A program made the translations under genes and the position numbers. 40,845 nucleotides of DNA from Saccharofermentans sp. (GTDB taxonomy: Bacteria > Bacillota > Clostridia > Saccharofermentanales > Saccharofermentanaceae): contig JAEFBC010000136.1 of NCBI GenBank assembly GCA_016292155.1, positions 1 to 40,845 on the forward strand, written 5' to 3'. Numbering within the stretch: position 1 is the first letter of the stretch; every line of letters starts with the position of its first letter. Below are positions 1-8,972 of this stretch, piece by piece. Below the pieces are notes generated by a model. It ran no database searches, was not told the origin of the DNA, and saw nothing but the letters and a program-made list of their open reading frames with translations.

Positions 1-89
1 GAAGCTATTTAAATGATATCTAAGTAACAAAATATTTCAAAGCACGGTAATACAAAAAATTGCACGAAAAGTGATGAAAAGATTGTTCA

Positions 90-695
90 TTATTTGCATA
101 CCTCATCAGAGAGGGCCTGCTTTAAATCATTTATTCCTGATTTTTGAGGATTTGTCTCACTCGAAGAAACCGCGAAAACACGGGCATCTTCGGCAAAATC
201 AAGAACGTTTGACATCATCTGGAGCTGTTTTCTTACCTGCTGTGCAGAAAGCTTGTCACACTTGGTGAAGACCAGGAAGTAGGGAAGCCCTGCGCTGTTG
301 AGGAAATTAAGCATTCCGATGTCGTCATTAGAGGGTTCGTGTCTGATATCGATCAGCAAAAGCACAAGGTCGATGCCTTTTCTGACCCTGAAATAGTTGT
401 CGCAAAGCTCTGAAAAGCCTCTGGACTTGTCTTTCGAAGCTTTTGAATAGCCATAACCGGGGAGGTCGGCAAGAATTGCCTGACTGTCCATATCAAAATA
501 GATGATCTGCTGTGTTTTTCCCGGTGTCTGGGATACTCTTGCAAGCTTTTTGTTTCCGCCGAGTGCGTTAACAAGTGAAGATTTGCCGACATTGGATCTT
601 CCGGCAAGAACGATCTCCGGAAGCGTCTCGTCAGGAAGGTCCTTAATAGAACCGCAGGTCTTAAAGTGTCTGATCTTTCCAAAATTAATAGCCAT
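90..695 (-). CDS. ysxC: Ribosome biogenesis GTP-binding protein YsxC/EngB
   Basis: 201-aa ORF with P-loop GRSNVGKSSLVNAL, DLPGYGYSKAS (G3) and TKCDKL (G4) motifs typical of EngB/YsxC. Confidence 0.95.
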   Translation of the reverse strand: MAINFGKIRHFKTCGSIKDLPDETLPEIVLAGRSNVGKSSLVNALGGNKKLARVSQTPGKTQQIIYFDMDSQAILADLPGYGYSKASKDKSRGFSELCDNYFRVRKGIDLVLLLIDIRHEPSNDDIGMLNFLNSAGLPYFLVFTKCDKLSAQQVRKQLQMMSNVLDFAEDARVFAVSSSETNPQKSGINDLKQALSDEVCK

Positions 696-806
696 TGTTT
701 ATAACTCTGTCCAAATTGTAGAAGTTGTCGGTTTTGTCGGCTTTTCTGTCGGTTTTTAGCAAAAGTTGAGACTAAAACCGACAAGGGTCCGCATTAGAAT
801 TTTAAC

Positions 807-3194
807 ATGAACAACTTTTATGGCAAAACAACGGGAAAGATAAGGCGCATGAGCCTTTGTGAACGGATAATGCGGCTGGCTGGAGCGCTCCTTAACGAGG
901 CAGGGCTCCTTGGAAAGGCATTTTCAAAGAGGCCTTTGCTGCTTCCTGCGGTTTTATTGCTGTCCTGCTGTTATCTGAGCTATCTGTCTGGGTCTTTTAT
1001 CCCTACAATCTGCTTATGTGTGCTGGTGATCAGTGTGTGCTTTGTCCATGCCAAAAGCACCAGGCATTTTAATGTGGTCTTAACGGGCATAATGCTTTGT
1101 TCTATATTGATCTACAGCGGTTTTCAGATCTCGTCGGCACTTAATGCGTATCAGGATCTGAATCAGGATGAATTCATCTGCCGGATAACTAATGTGTCAC
1201 ATGATCTGGCCGGTGATACAGACATAGTGGTTAATCTTAAAGGAGGCACTTATGCAGTGCTGAAATACTATGGAAATGACAGCCGCTATAAAGCACTTGA
1301 TACAGGTGACGTCCTTATCGTGAGCGGAAGCATCAAAGAGCCGGAGAAAGCCGGCAATCCGGGCGAATTCGATTACCGCGGATACTTAAGAAAGCAGGGG
1401 ATACTGTATGTTGTTAAGTGCGATTCTTTTGAGATAGCCGGAGAAGCGGGTTTCCCGGCAAATATAGCAGGCCATATCCGGAACCTGTTTTTCAGAATGG
1501 GGAAAAACGCCGTAAATGCTGTAACAAGGGGCTTTGACAGGTCTTCGAAGGCATTGGCGGCTGCTGTCTGTTTAGGTGATAAATCGCTTATTTCAGATGA
1601 GGTAAGAAGAGACTTCAGGATGTCCTGCTGTTCGCATCTCCTGGCTGTGTCAGGCACCCATTTCTCAGGGTTTCTCGTGTGTCTTCCGGTGATCCTTAAC
1701 GCCTTTAAGCTTAAGCGTAAAAGCGCATTTCTAGTACATACGCTGTTCTGCATACTGATCGGCTGCATGACAGGCTGGAGCGACTCGGTCACGAGGGCTG
1801 CCGTCATGAGCATCTGCGTATTCGCAGAAAGAGACTGGCTGTCAGCATTAAGCCTTGCTTCGCTCGTAATGACGCTGGCAGACCCGTTCTGCCCGTTGTC
1901 TTCAGGCTTTCAGATGAGTTTTTGTGCGGTGCTGGGCATAAAGATCTACAGCAAAAAGATCTCAGATCTGCTGATGCGGATCCATTTTGGCGAGAATTCA
2001 TCGGCTGTACTGGCTTCAGCAATAAGTGCTTCCCTTGGCATGATCCCATTCTGGTCTGAAATAGCCATGAGACCTGATATAGAGCACCTTTTGATCCAGA
2101 TGGCAGGCTCATTCATTGCTGGCCTGACGTGTACTTGTTTTGTCCCGTGCGTCTTCCTCTGCGTGATGTTTCCGTCTTTTTCGCAATACTTATCGGCACC
2201 TTTTCACATCTGCCTTAAGTGCCTTCAAGGGATCGTTGAGCTCGGATCGGGATTAAGTGAGAGGGGAGGTGCTCCGGTTCATATGCCAGGAGGCTTTTTG
2301 CTGCTTTTGGGAGCCGTTGTTTTCCTGATATTCCTGCCGCCATGCGCGTTAAAACGTGTGTTTTTGAAGCCTTCGTGTCTGGTGCTGGCCATTATGACAG
2401 GTTTTTCTGTCGTCCAAGTGGTGAATAAGCCTGATGTAAGGATAGTTTTCGCTGACGTCGGGCAGGGTGACTGCTGCCTAATAATGACGCCTTCCGTAAC
2501 CTGTCTGATAGATGCCGGAACTTATGAGGAAGGGGCTTCTACGGTAAGTGATCTGCTGGATTATTACGGTATCTATAAGGTCGATGTCTGTATCATGAGC
2601 CATTGGGACGTCGACCACGCCGGAGGAATAGCTGCTTTGTGCGTTCAGGGGCGGACAAATCAGATACTGACAGCTTATGTGCCGGGTCCTGAAGATCATG
2701 ACAGGGATGTCCTGGATTTTTTCAAGGCTACGGGTATGGATAATGCCCGGAAAGCCTTATTTAAAAGCCAGTTGGAACCAATTCTGGCAGGTGACAGGAT
2801 AGCCCTTTCCGATTCTGTAAATATCGATGTTTTATATCCTTATAAAAGCAGCGGAGGCGGAAATGAGGAAAGCCTCGTGCTGATGCTTAATGTCACTGGA
2901 AAAGAGGAAACTACGGTCCTTTTTACCGGAGATATCGGAAAGCTTACAGAAGACCGCCTGGTAAAAGACGGCTGTGCAATAGACTGCGATATCCTGAAAG
3001 TCGCCCATCACGGCTCGAAATATTCCTCGAGCAGCGGTTTTCTGGACAAGTGCTCGCCTGAGATAGCAGTAATCTCAGTGGGAGCTCATAATTTCTACGG
3101 CCATCCCGCGCCGGCCACTATGGAACGCCTGGAACATGCAGGCTGTAAGGTTTTCAGGACCGACCGGGAGGGGGCGGTTGTGCTGGAATATTAA
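807..3194 (+). CDS. comEC: ComEC/Rec2 DNA internalization protein (full length, with C-terminal metallo-beta-lactamase domain)
   Basis: 795-aa ORF; multi-TM competence domain (LLAVSGTHFSGFLV) and C-terminal MBL domain (FADVGQGDCCLI, SHWDVDHAGG, VAHHGSKYSSS). Start could instead be ATG 849. Confidence 0.93.
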   Translation: MNNFYGKTTGKIRRMSLCERIMRLAGALLNEAGLLGKAFSKRPLLLPAVLLLSCCYLSYLSGSFIPTICLCVLVISVCFVHAKSTRHFNVVLTGIMLCSILIYSGFQISSALNAYQDLNQDEFICRITNVSHDLAGDTDIVVNLKGGTYAVLKYYGNDSRYKALDTGDVLIVSGSIKEPEKAGNPGEFDYRGYLRKQGILYVVKCDSFEIAGEAGFPANIAGHIRNLFFRMGKNAVNAVTRGFDRSSKALAAAVCLGDKSLISDEVRRDFRMSCCSHLLAVSGTHFSGFLVCLPVILNAFKLKRKSAFLVHTLFCILIGCMTGWSDSVTRAAVMSICVFAERDWLSALSLASLVMTLADPFCPLSSGFQMSFCAVLGIKIYSKKISDLLMRIHFGENSSAVLASAISASLGMIPFWSEIAMRPDIEHLLIQMAGSFIAGLTCTCFVPCVFLCVMFPSFSQYLSAPFHICLKCLQGIVELGSGLSERGGAPVHMPGGFLLLLGAVVFLIFLPPCALKRVFLKPSCLVLAIMTGFSVVQVVNKPDVRIVFADVGQGDCCLIMTPSVTCLIDAGTYEEGASTVSDLLDYYGIYKVDVCIMSHWDVDHAGGIAALCVQGRTNQILTAYVPGPEDHDRDVLDFFKATGMDNARKALFKSQLEPILAGDRIALSDSVNIDVLYPYKSSGGGNEESLVLMLNVTGKEETTVLFTGDIGKLTEDRLVKDGCAIDCDILKVAHHGSKYSSSSGFLDKCSPEIAVISVGAHNFYGHPAPATMERLEHAGCKVFRTDREGAVVLEY

Positions 3195-3255
3195 ATGTTA
3201 CAGTTTTCTTTGCCTTATTTTGTCCCATAAACCCCACTGGAAAACAGAAGCAATT

Positions 3256-3264
3256 TGTTATAAT
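3256..3264 (+). promoter_or_regulatory. Candidate extended -10 (TGT-TATAAT) upstream of the GH25 gene
   Basis: Exact TGnTATAAT at 3256-3264, about 50 nt upstream of the start codon; no good -35. Confidence 0.45.
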
Positions 3265-3312
3265 CGGAACGTTAGGATATATAGGAGAGCATCCGGTCAT
3301 TAAGTCCGGGGA

Positions 3313-4548
3313 ATGGAGATTATGAGCACAAATATACGTAAAACATTGAGGTTTTGGGCAGCCGTTTCTCTTGCGGCAGCTGTTTCCATGTCAACATTGA
3401 CAGCCTGCAAGATCCCGGGTGGCAACATCGGCAGCACAGAGATTCCACCGAATACCGTAACCACTGAGACCACTGAGCCGACACCCACACCTGAGCCTAC
3501 TAATTCACCGACGCCCACACCCAGTCCCACTCCGGCAAAGGCCCATATGGACAAGCCTGAAGAGGATACGAAGGCCCCGATGTTCTTAAGCCTTCCTGAG
3601 TCTGTAAGCATCAAGGTCGGCAGTGAATTCAATATCCAGAAGCATATCGGCTATATCGATAACTGTGACGCCGAAGTAGATATCAAGGTTGAAGGTGAGG
3701 TCGACACAGCCACTGTAGGAAGCTATCCGATCACTATCACTTTGACAGACGATGCAGGCAATACGAAGACCGGCAATATGACGGTCAAGGTCTATAAGCC
3801 CAGCAACAACGGCGGTGGCGGCGGAGGCGGATCTGACACGCACAAGACACTCGCATACAGCGATTTTATGGCCAGATATCCTGATGCTGACATCGCTTAT
3901 GGTATTGATGTCTCCAGGTATCAGGGTGATATCGATTTTAATAAGGTCAAGGCTGCAGGATGCGAGTTCGTATATCTCAGAGCCATGATCTACAACAACA
4001 ATGAACTCGGTGTAGACCGCAAATTCGAACAGTATTATGCGGATGCAAAGGCTGCAGGCCTTAAGATCGGCGTTTATTACTATTCGACTGACAGCACCAT
4101 CGAGATGCTCCATGAGCACTGCGCTGAACTCCTTAAGGTACTGGCCGGCAAGCAGATCGATCTTCCTGTCGCATTTGACTGGGAGAGCTGGTGGAATTTC
4201 CAGAAATACAATATGAGTATTGTTGATATCAACAACCTGTTCTATGAATTTGCGGACATCATGACCCAGAACGGTTATAAGACCATTCTCTATGCGAGCA
4301 AGTATTACCTTGAGATCATCTGGGAACCTGCAGGTTACGATGTATGGCTCGCTCACTATGTCAAGCAGACAACCTATGAGGGTGAATATACCATCTGGCA
4401 GACAGGTTCTATCGGCAGGATCGACGGATGTTCTGAAGATGTGGATACTGATATCCTCTTTAAGAGCAAATATCCTGAGGTATTCGGCGGCAGTTCCGGC
4501 GGAGGCGGTACGGACGCCGGAACTGGTGAAGGAGAGCCCGTTGGCTAA
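3313..4548 (+). CDS. Secreted lipoprotein with Ig-like (DUF5011-type) domain and GH25 lysozyme domain
   Basis: Lipobox-like LTAC after a signal peptide, Thr/Pro linker, Ig-like domain, poly-Gly linker, GH25 motifs GIDVSRYQGDIDFNKVKAAGCEFVYLRA and AFDWESWW. Start may be ATG 3322. Confidence 0.88.
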   Translation: MEIMSTNIRKTLRFWAAVSLAAAVSMSTLTACKIPGGNIGSTEIPPNTVTTETTEPTPTPEPTNSPTPTPSPTPAKAHMDKPEEDTKAPMFLSLPESVSIKVGSEFNIQKHIGYIDNCDAEVDIKVEGEVDTATVGSYPITITLTDDAGNTKTGNMTVKVYKPSNNGGGGGGGSDTHKTLAYSDFMARYPDADIAYGIDVSRYQGDIDFNKVKAAGCEFVYLRAMIYNNNELGVDRKFEQYYADAKAAGLKIGVYYYSTDSTIEMLHEHCAELLKVLAGKQIDLPVAFDWESWWNFQKYNMSIVDINNLFYEFADIMTQNGYKTILYASKYYLEIIWEPAGYDVWLAHYVKQTTYEGEYTIWQTGSIGRIDGCSEDVDTDILFKSKYPEVFGGSSGGGGTDAGTGEGEPVG

Positions 4549-5581
4549 GCCGAAGGCATTGCCCAAGGGAGTTTTGAATTCCCGTCAGATGCTCGCAAAG
4601 ATCAGCAAAGAAGCTGATTCTTTAGGTCTCGTTCTTTTGTATGGCACCGAGAACTATATGTTGGACGGTGCTATTTCCATGCTTAAGAAATCCTGCCTTG
4701 GCGAAGGCGCCGAGGACATGGATTATGCCGTGATCGATACCAGGACAGGCGATAAGTTCGATATGGGCAAGCTCGAAGAGCTCGTTTCGATGCCGCCCTG
4801 GATGTCACCTAAGAGGCTTGTAGTCATCAAGCAGTCAGGACTTCCCAACAGGGAATTATCCGATAAGGACATTGAGATATTAAAGGATATCCCGTCTTCT
4901 GCGGTCGTCGTTTTTTTCGAGGAGACCGTAGACAGCAGGAAGAAGGCTTTTAAGGCCTTCCAGCAATACGGAACCGTTGCATCCATGAGCGGTTTTGAAG
5001 AAGACGAGCTAACGGGATGGATCACCAAGAGATTTGCCAAGGAGAACATCAGGATAGGCTTTGAGGCTGCCAATTCCATGTCTTCAAGGTGTGCGAACAA
5101 CATGATGGAGCTTGTAAATGAGATCAACAAGCTCACACTCTACTGCCAGGGCAAAGGATATTCGGAAGTAACTCCCGATATCGTTGAACTCTGCTGTCCT
5201 CCGGACTTAAGCGGCAAGATATTTGACATTATGGACGCCTGCGGCTCAGGAAATGCCAAGATCGCCCTTGGAACCCTTGATAAGCTCATTGCAAACAAGG
5301 AACCTTTGCCCAGGATCAGGGTCTCTATCGTAAATCACTTAAAGGCTTTGATAATGGCCAAGGAAGCAGGGAATGCGGGTGTCCTGGTGGACAGGACCGG
5401 CATGAATGATTTCAGAGCCAGGAAACTGTGCTCCCAGGCCCAGAATTTTAACATGAAGAGCCTTATTTCACTTTATCTGGCGGCTTCAGACTCCGACAGT
5501 GAGTTTAAGCACGGCCTTATCGACGAACGTTATTCACTTGAGATAATTTTGGTAAAAGCATCTGCAAAAACCGGTACTTAA
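4541..5581 (+). CDS. holA: DNA polymerase III subunit delta
   Basis: HolA-like sequence (LVLLYGTENYMLDGAI..., KIFDIMDACGSGNAKIALGTLDKLI); TTG start at 4541 preceded by AAGGAGAG and overlapping the upstream stop by 8 nt. Confidence 0.85.
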   Translation: MAKPKALPKGVLNSRQMLAKISKEADSLGLVLLYGTENYMLDGAISMLKKSCLGEGAEDMDYAVIDTRTGDKFDMGKLEELVSMPPWMSPKRLVVIKQSGLPNRELSDKDIEILKDIPSSAVVVFFEETVDSRKKAFKAFQQYGTVASMSGFEEDELTGWITKRFAKENIRIGFEAANSMSSRCANNMMELVNEINKLTLYCQGKGYSEVTPDIVELCCPPDLSGKIFDIMDACGSGNAKIALGTLDKLIANKEPLPRIRVSIVNHLKALIMAKEAGNAGVLVDRTGMNDFRARKLCSQAQNFNMKSLISLYLAASDSDSEFKHGLIDERYSLEIILVKASAKTGT

Positions 5582-5619
5582 TTAGTAGGAATTCATGATT
5601 TTTTTCCCCATTATCCTAT

Positions 5620-5648
5620 TTGACGTTATGGGGCATATGTCTTAAAAT
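5620..5648 (+). promoter_or_regulatory. Sigma-A type promoter for icd: TTGACG-N17-TAAAAT
   Basis: TTGACG 5620-5625, 17-nt spacer, TAAAAT 5643-5648. Confidence 0.65.
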
Positions 5649-5681
5649 CTTCTAGTATTATTTATAAGAATGGAGATCTTA

Positions 5682-6878
5682 ATGGCTAAGATTCAGATGA
5701 AAACCCCTCTCGTAGAGATGGACGGGGACGAGATGACAAGAATTATCTGGAAGCAGATAAAGGATATCGTCATTTTACCCTTTGTTGACTTGAAGACTGA
5801 GTACTTTGACTTGGGCCTCAAGCACAGAGATGAGACAGCTGACCAGGTTACTATCGATGCAGCTAACAGGACAAATGAACTCGGCGTTGCAGTTAAGTGC
5901 GCTACTATCACACCTAACGCTCAGAGAATGACCGAGTATAACCTCCACACAATGTGGAAGAGCCCTAACGGAACCATCAGAGCTATTCTCGATGGTACTG
6001 TATTCAGAGCTCCTATTCTTGTTAAAGGCATCAAGCCCTTCGTTTCATGCTGGGAAAAGCCTATCACAATCGCAAGACATGCTTACGGTGACGTCTACAG
6101 AGACACAGAGTTCCTTGTAGAAGAACCCTGCAGAGCTGATCTTGTTCTCACTTATCCTGACGGAAGACAGGAGAGCCAGACGATCTTTGAATATAAGGAC
6201 TCAGGCGTTGTTCAGGGTCTGTACAACACAGATAAGTCCATTACTGCATTTGCAACTTCCTGCTTCGAGTATGCTCTGGATACAAAGCAGGATCTCTGGT
6301 TTGCTACAAAGGATACAATCTCCAAGAAGTACGACGGACGTTTCAAGGAGATCTTCCAGAATATCTACGACACACAGTACAAGGAGAAATTCGAAGCTGC
6401 AGGAATCACATATTTCTACACGCTTATCGACGATGCTGTTGCAAGAGTTATGCGTTCTTCGGGCGGATTTGTCTGGGCTCTTAAGAACTATGACGGCGAC
6501 GTAATGAGCGACATGCTCGCATCTGCTTGCGGTTCTCTGGCAATGATGACATCCGTTCTCGTTTCACCTAAGGGCGTTTACGAGTATGAGGCAGCTCACG
6601 GTACTGTTACAAGACACTACTACAGACACCTCAAGGGTGAGACAACATCCACCAATCCTATGGCTACGCTTTTCGCCTGGTCCGGAGCATTGAGAAAGAG
6701 AGCTCAGCTCGACGAGCTTCCTGAGCTCGAGGCTTTCGCTGACAAGCTCGAAAAGGCTTCTATCGAGACTATTGAGGAAGGCACCATCACAGGCGACCTC
6801 AACAATCTCCTTGATAACGACAACAAGAAGACAGTTACAACCGAGGAATTCCTTAAGGCTGTAGCTTCTAAGCTTTAA
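5682..6878 (+). CDS. icd: NADP-dependent isocitrate dehydrogenase
   Basis: [28 protein letters not shown] and [36 protein letters not shown], the eukaryotic-like IDH subfamily. ORF extends to 5670. Confidence 0.95.
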   Translation: MAKIQMKTPLVEMDGDEMTRIIWKQIKDIVILPFVDLKTEYFDLGLKHRDETADQVTIDAANRTNELGVAVKCATITPNAQRMTEYNLHTMWKSPNGTIRAILDGTVFRAPILVKGIKPFVSCWEKPITIARHAYGDVYRDTEFLVEEPCRADLVLTYPDGRQESQTIFEYKDSGVVQGLYNTDKSITAFATSCFEYALDTKQDLWFATKDTISKKYDGRFKEIFQNIYDTQYKEKFEAAGITYFYTLIDDAVARVMRSSGGFVWALKNYDGDVMSDMLASACGSLAMMTSVLVSPKGVYEYEAAHGTVTRHYYRHLKGETTSTNPMATLFAWSGALRKRAQLDELPELEAFADKLEKASIETIEEGTITGDLNNLLDNDNKKTVTTEEFLKAVASKL

Positions 6879-6898
6879 TAATTTGGAGGAATTTGAAA

Positions 6899-7423
6899 AT
6901 GGGTTATTACAAGACATGGATGGATAAGTCAGAGGACGCTTCCAACAGACAGGAATATATGGAATACATCAACCGTTACTATGCACTCGAGAAGGTTGCT
7001 TATGAGAAGATCCTCGGTGCATATCCTGACAACGGTGAATTCTTAAGCGGTACAGCTGCAGAGCTCGCAAGAAAGCTCGAGTTCCCTAAGGATTCCATGG
7101 ATGTATTCGTAGGATTCATCGACGGTATCAAGTCCAGCCTTACAAACGGCGACGAGATCGATCTGGATGCAATCGACGATGACTACCAGCTTAATCTTTC
7201 CATCGATTACGAGAAGCTTTACTACAACATGCGTGATGCAAAGGCTGACTGGCTGTTCAACATCAAGGCATGGAAGGATATTCTCTCTGAAGAGAAGAGA
7301 AATGAGATCACTAAGGAATATCGTGAGAGCAATATGGCTCATTCCGAGCATATCGGACGTAACGATCCTTGTCCGTGCGGTTCCGGTAAGAAGTACAAGA
7401 ACTGCTGCGGCAAGAAGGGCTGA
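6899..7423 (+). CDS. SEC-C motif-containing protein
   Basis: C-terminal [21 protein letters not shown] zinc-binding SEC-C motif; N-terminal ~150 aa not recognised; GGAGGAA SD upstream. Confidence 0.85.
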   Translation: MGYYKTWMDKSEDASNRQEYMEYINRYYALEKVAYEKILGAYPDNGEFLSGTAAELARKLEFPKDSMDVFVGFIDGIKSSLTNGDEIDLDAIDDDYQLNLSIDYEKLYYNMRDAKADWLFNIKAWKDILSEEKRNEITKEYRESNMAHSEHIGRNDPCPCGSGKKYKNCCGKKG

Positions 7424-7448
7424 TCTGTTTTAAGTCAGGGGAATAGTC

Positions 7449-8333
7449 TTGAAAAAGCTGTTAAAGTCCAAATGGTTCATAGCACTTATCGTTCTGCTTT
7501 TACTGGCAGCGGGTGCTGTATTGAGCCTGATTCCCGGAAGTCCGGTAAAGAATCTCCTTAAGCCCGTTCAGCTCGTGGGATCTCCTTCCCAGTCGATCGT
7601 TAAGAGAGCCGGCGATACAATAACCGACTTCTGGTCGGCTATTACTGACGGTGTTGCGATCAGGGAAGAGAACAGAGCCCTCAAGGAGCAGATCGCGGAC
7701 TTAAGATATCACCTTACACAGAACGAAGAGGCTGCACTCAGATACGAAGAGCTTAAAGATGCGCTTCATATCAAGGATATGTTCAGCAACTACGTTATCT
7801 ATGGTGCTTCTATCCTTTCCAGAGAATCAGATGAATGGTTCTCCACGATCAGGCTTAATGCGGGAAAAGCAGACGGTATCGTTCTTGAGGAAGGTAATTC
7901 CTACCCGGTTCTCGACGTTGAGATGAACCTGGTCGGCCGAGTTATCGAGACTTCAGATACTGAATCAAGAGTATTGCCGCTCCTTCACGAAGGTTTTGCT
8001 GTAGCAGCCAAGGTTAATGCCGTTAACGGTGCGACATTCATGGTCTACGGCGACGCCGAGCTCAAGAACAGGGGCTTGTGCCTTGCTAAGAATATCGATC
8101 CCGATGCACGTCTCGAACCCGGAATGGAGATCGTCTCATCCGGTGACGGCGGCCTTTTCCCTGAAGGTATCCCGATCGGAGTAGTCGAATCAGTTGATAA
8201 CTCCAATCCTTTGGAGGTTACAGCAACGATCAGACCTTATTCACAGATCGGCAAGCTCGAGGACGTGTTCATCATGATCCCTTATGTAGAACCTGAGGAG
8301 ACAACAGCTCCTACTGCTTCACAGGGTACCTGA
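7449..8333 (+). CDS. mreC: Rod shape-determining protein MreC
   Basis: N-terminal TM, coiled coil, beta domain and position directly before mreD and PBP2; TTG start. Confidence 0.9.
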   Translation: MKKLLKSKWFIALIVLLLLAAGAVLSLIPGSPVKNLLKPVQLVGSPSQSIVKRAGDTITDFWSAITDGVAIREENRALKEQIADLRYHLTQNEEAALRYEELKDALHIKDMFSNYVIYGASILSRESDEWFSTIRLNAGKADGIVLEEGNSYPVLDVEMNLVGRVIETSDTESRVLPLLHEGFAVAAKVNAVNGATFMVYGDAELKNRGLCLAKNIDPDARLEPGMEIVSSGDGGLFPEGIPIGVVESVDNSNPLEVTATIRPYSQIGKLEDVFIMIPYVEPEETTAPTASQGT

Positions 8334-8336
8334 TAC

Positions 8337-8972
8337 ATGCGTCTGGTGAACGAAAATACAAGATCAAGGATCAGGAAGGTGGTCGTTTATGCGATCTACA
8401 TCTTCCTTTTGTCTTCGTTACAGGTATCTTTCCCTGATTCGTTCAGCTTTTTAGGGCAGGTGGCAGACCTGACTTTTGTTTTCGTAGTGCTTTCAGGTTA
8501 TTTCAACGGTTTCTGGGACGGCGCTTTAGTCGGTTTCATATGCGGCCTCGTAAGAGATGTTTTCTCGCCTCCGGCAGTTATCGGACTTGACGGAGAGGTC
8601 AGAGTTACGGCATTTATCGGAGCTTTCACGCTCTTTTCCGCCGGCATTATCGGAGCATCTTTCTTTACGAGGAGAATGCACAGGAACATTCCTTTTTCGA
8701 TCGTTGCGGTAATCTTTACAACATTCTGCTACAAGATCGCGGGATATCTCCTTATCTACGGATGGAGCATCCTTGCTGGATCTTACACAAGCATTTATTC
8801 GCCGCTGACTGCGCTTTTATATTCATTCCTTCCGCAGTTGCTGCTTAACACGGTCACGGCTATTCCGATGATCGTACTTATAAGATTTTTAGGTCCTGTG
8901 TCTTTCAAGAAGACAAAACAGGATGATGAGATACTTGAGAATAAGGGTGGTGGAACATGGCTCGGAATCTGA
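8337..8972 (+). CDS. mreD: Rod shape-determining protein MreD
   Basis: Multi-TM ORF with GFWDGALVGFICGLVRDVFSP, between mreC and PBP2. Confidence 0.88.
   Translation: MRLVNENTRSRIRKVVVYAIYIFLLSSLQVSFPDSFSFLGQVADLTFVFVVLSGYFNGFWDGALVGFICGLVRDVFSPPAVIGLDGEVRVTAFIGAFTLFSAGIIGASFFTRRMHRNIPFSIVAVIFTTFCYKIAGYLLIYGWSILAGSYTSIYSPLTALLYSFLPQLLLNTVTAIPMIVLIRFLGPVSFKKTKQDDEILENKGGGTWLGI

Noticed and set aside
723-752. TGTCGG repeats as a CRISPR array
   Set aside because: Units are only 5-9 bp with no spacer-sized intervals; better explained as regulator sites.
353-784. 143-aa minus-strand ORF overlapping ysxC
   Set aside because: Different frame over a clear EngB/YsxC CDS; no domain.
3586-4566. 326-aa antisense ORF on the minus strand across the GH25 gene
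   Set aside because: Opposite a convincing GH25 CDS; the translation shows no recognisable domain and is best explained as a codon-bias shadow ORF.
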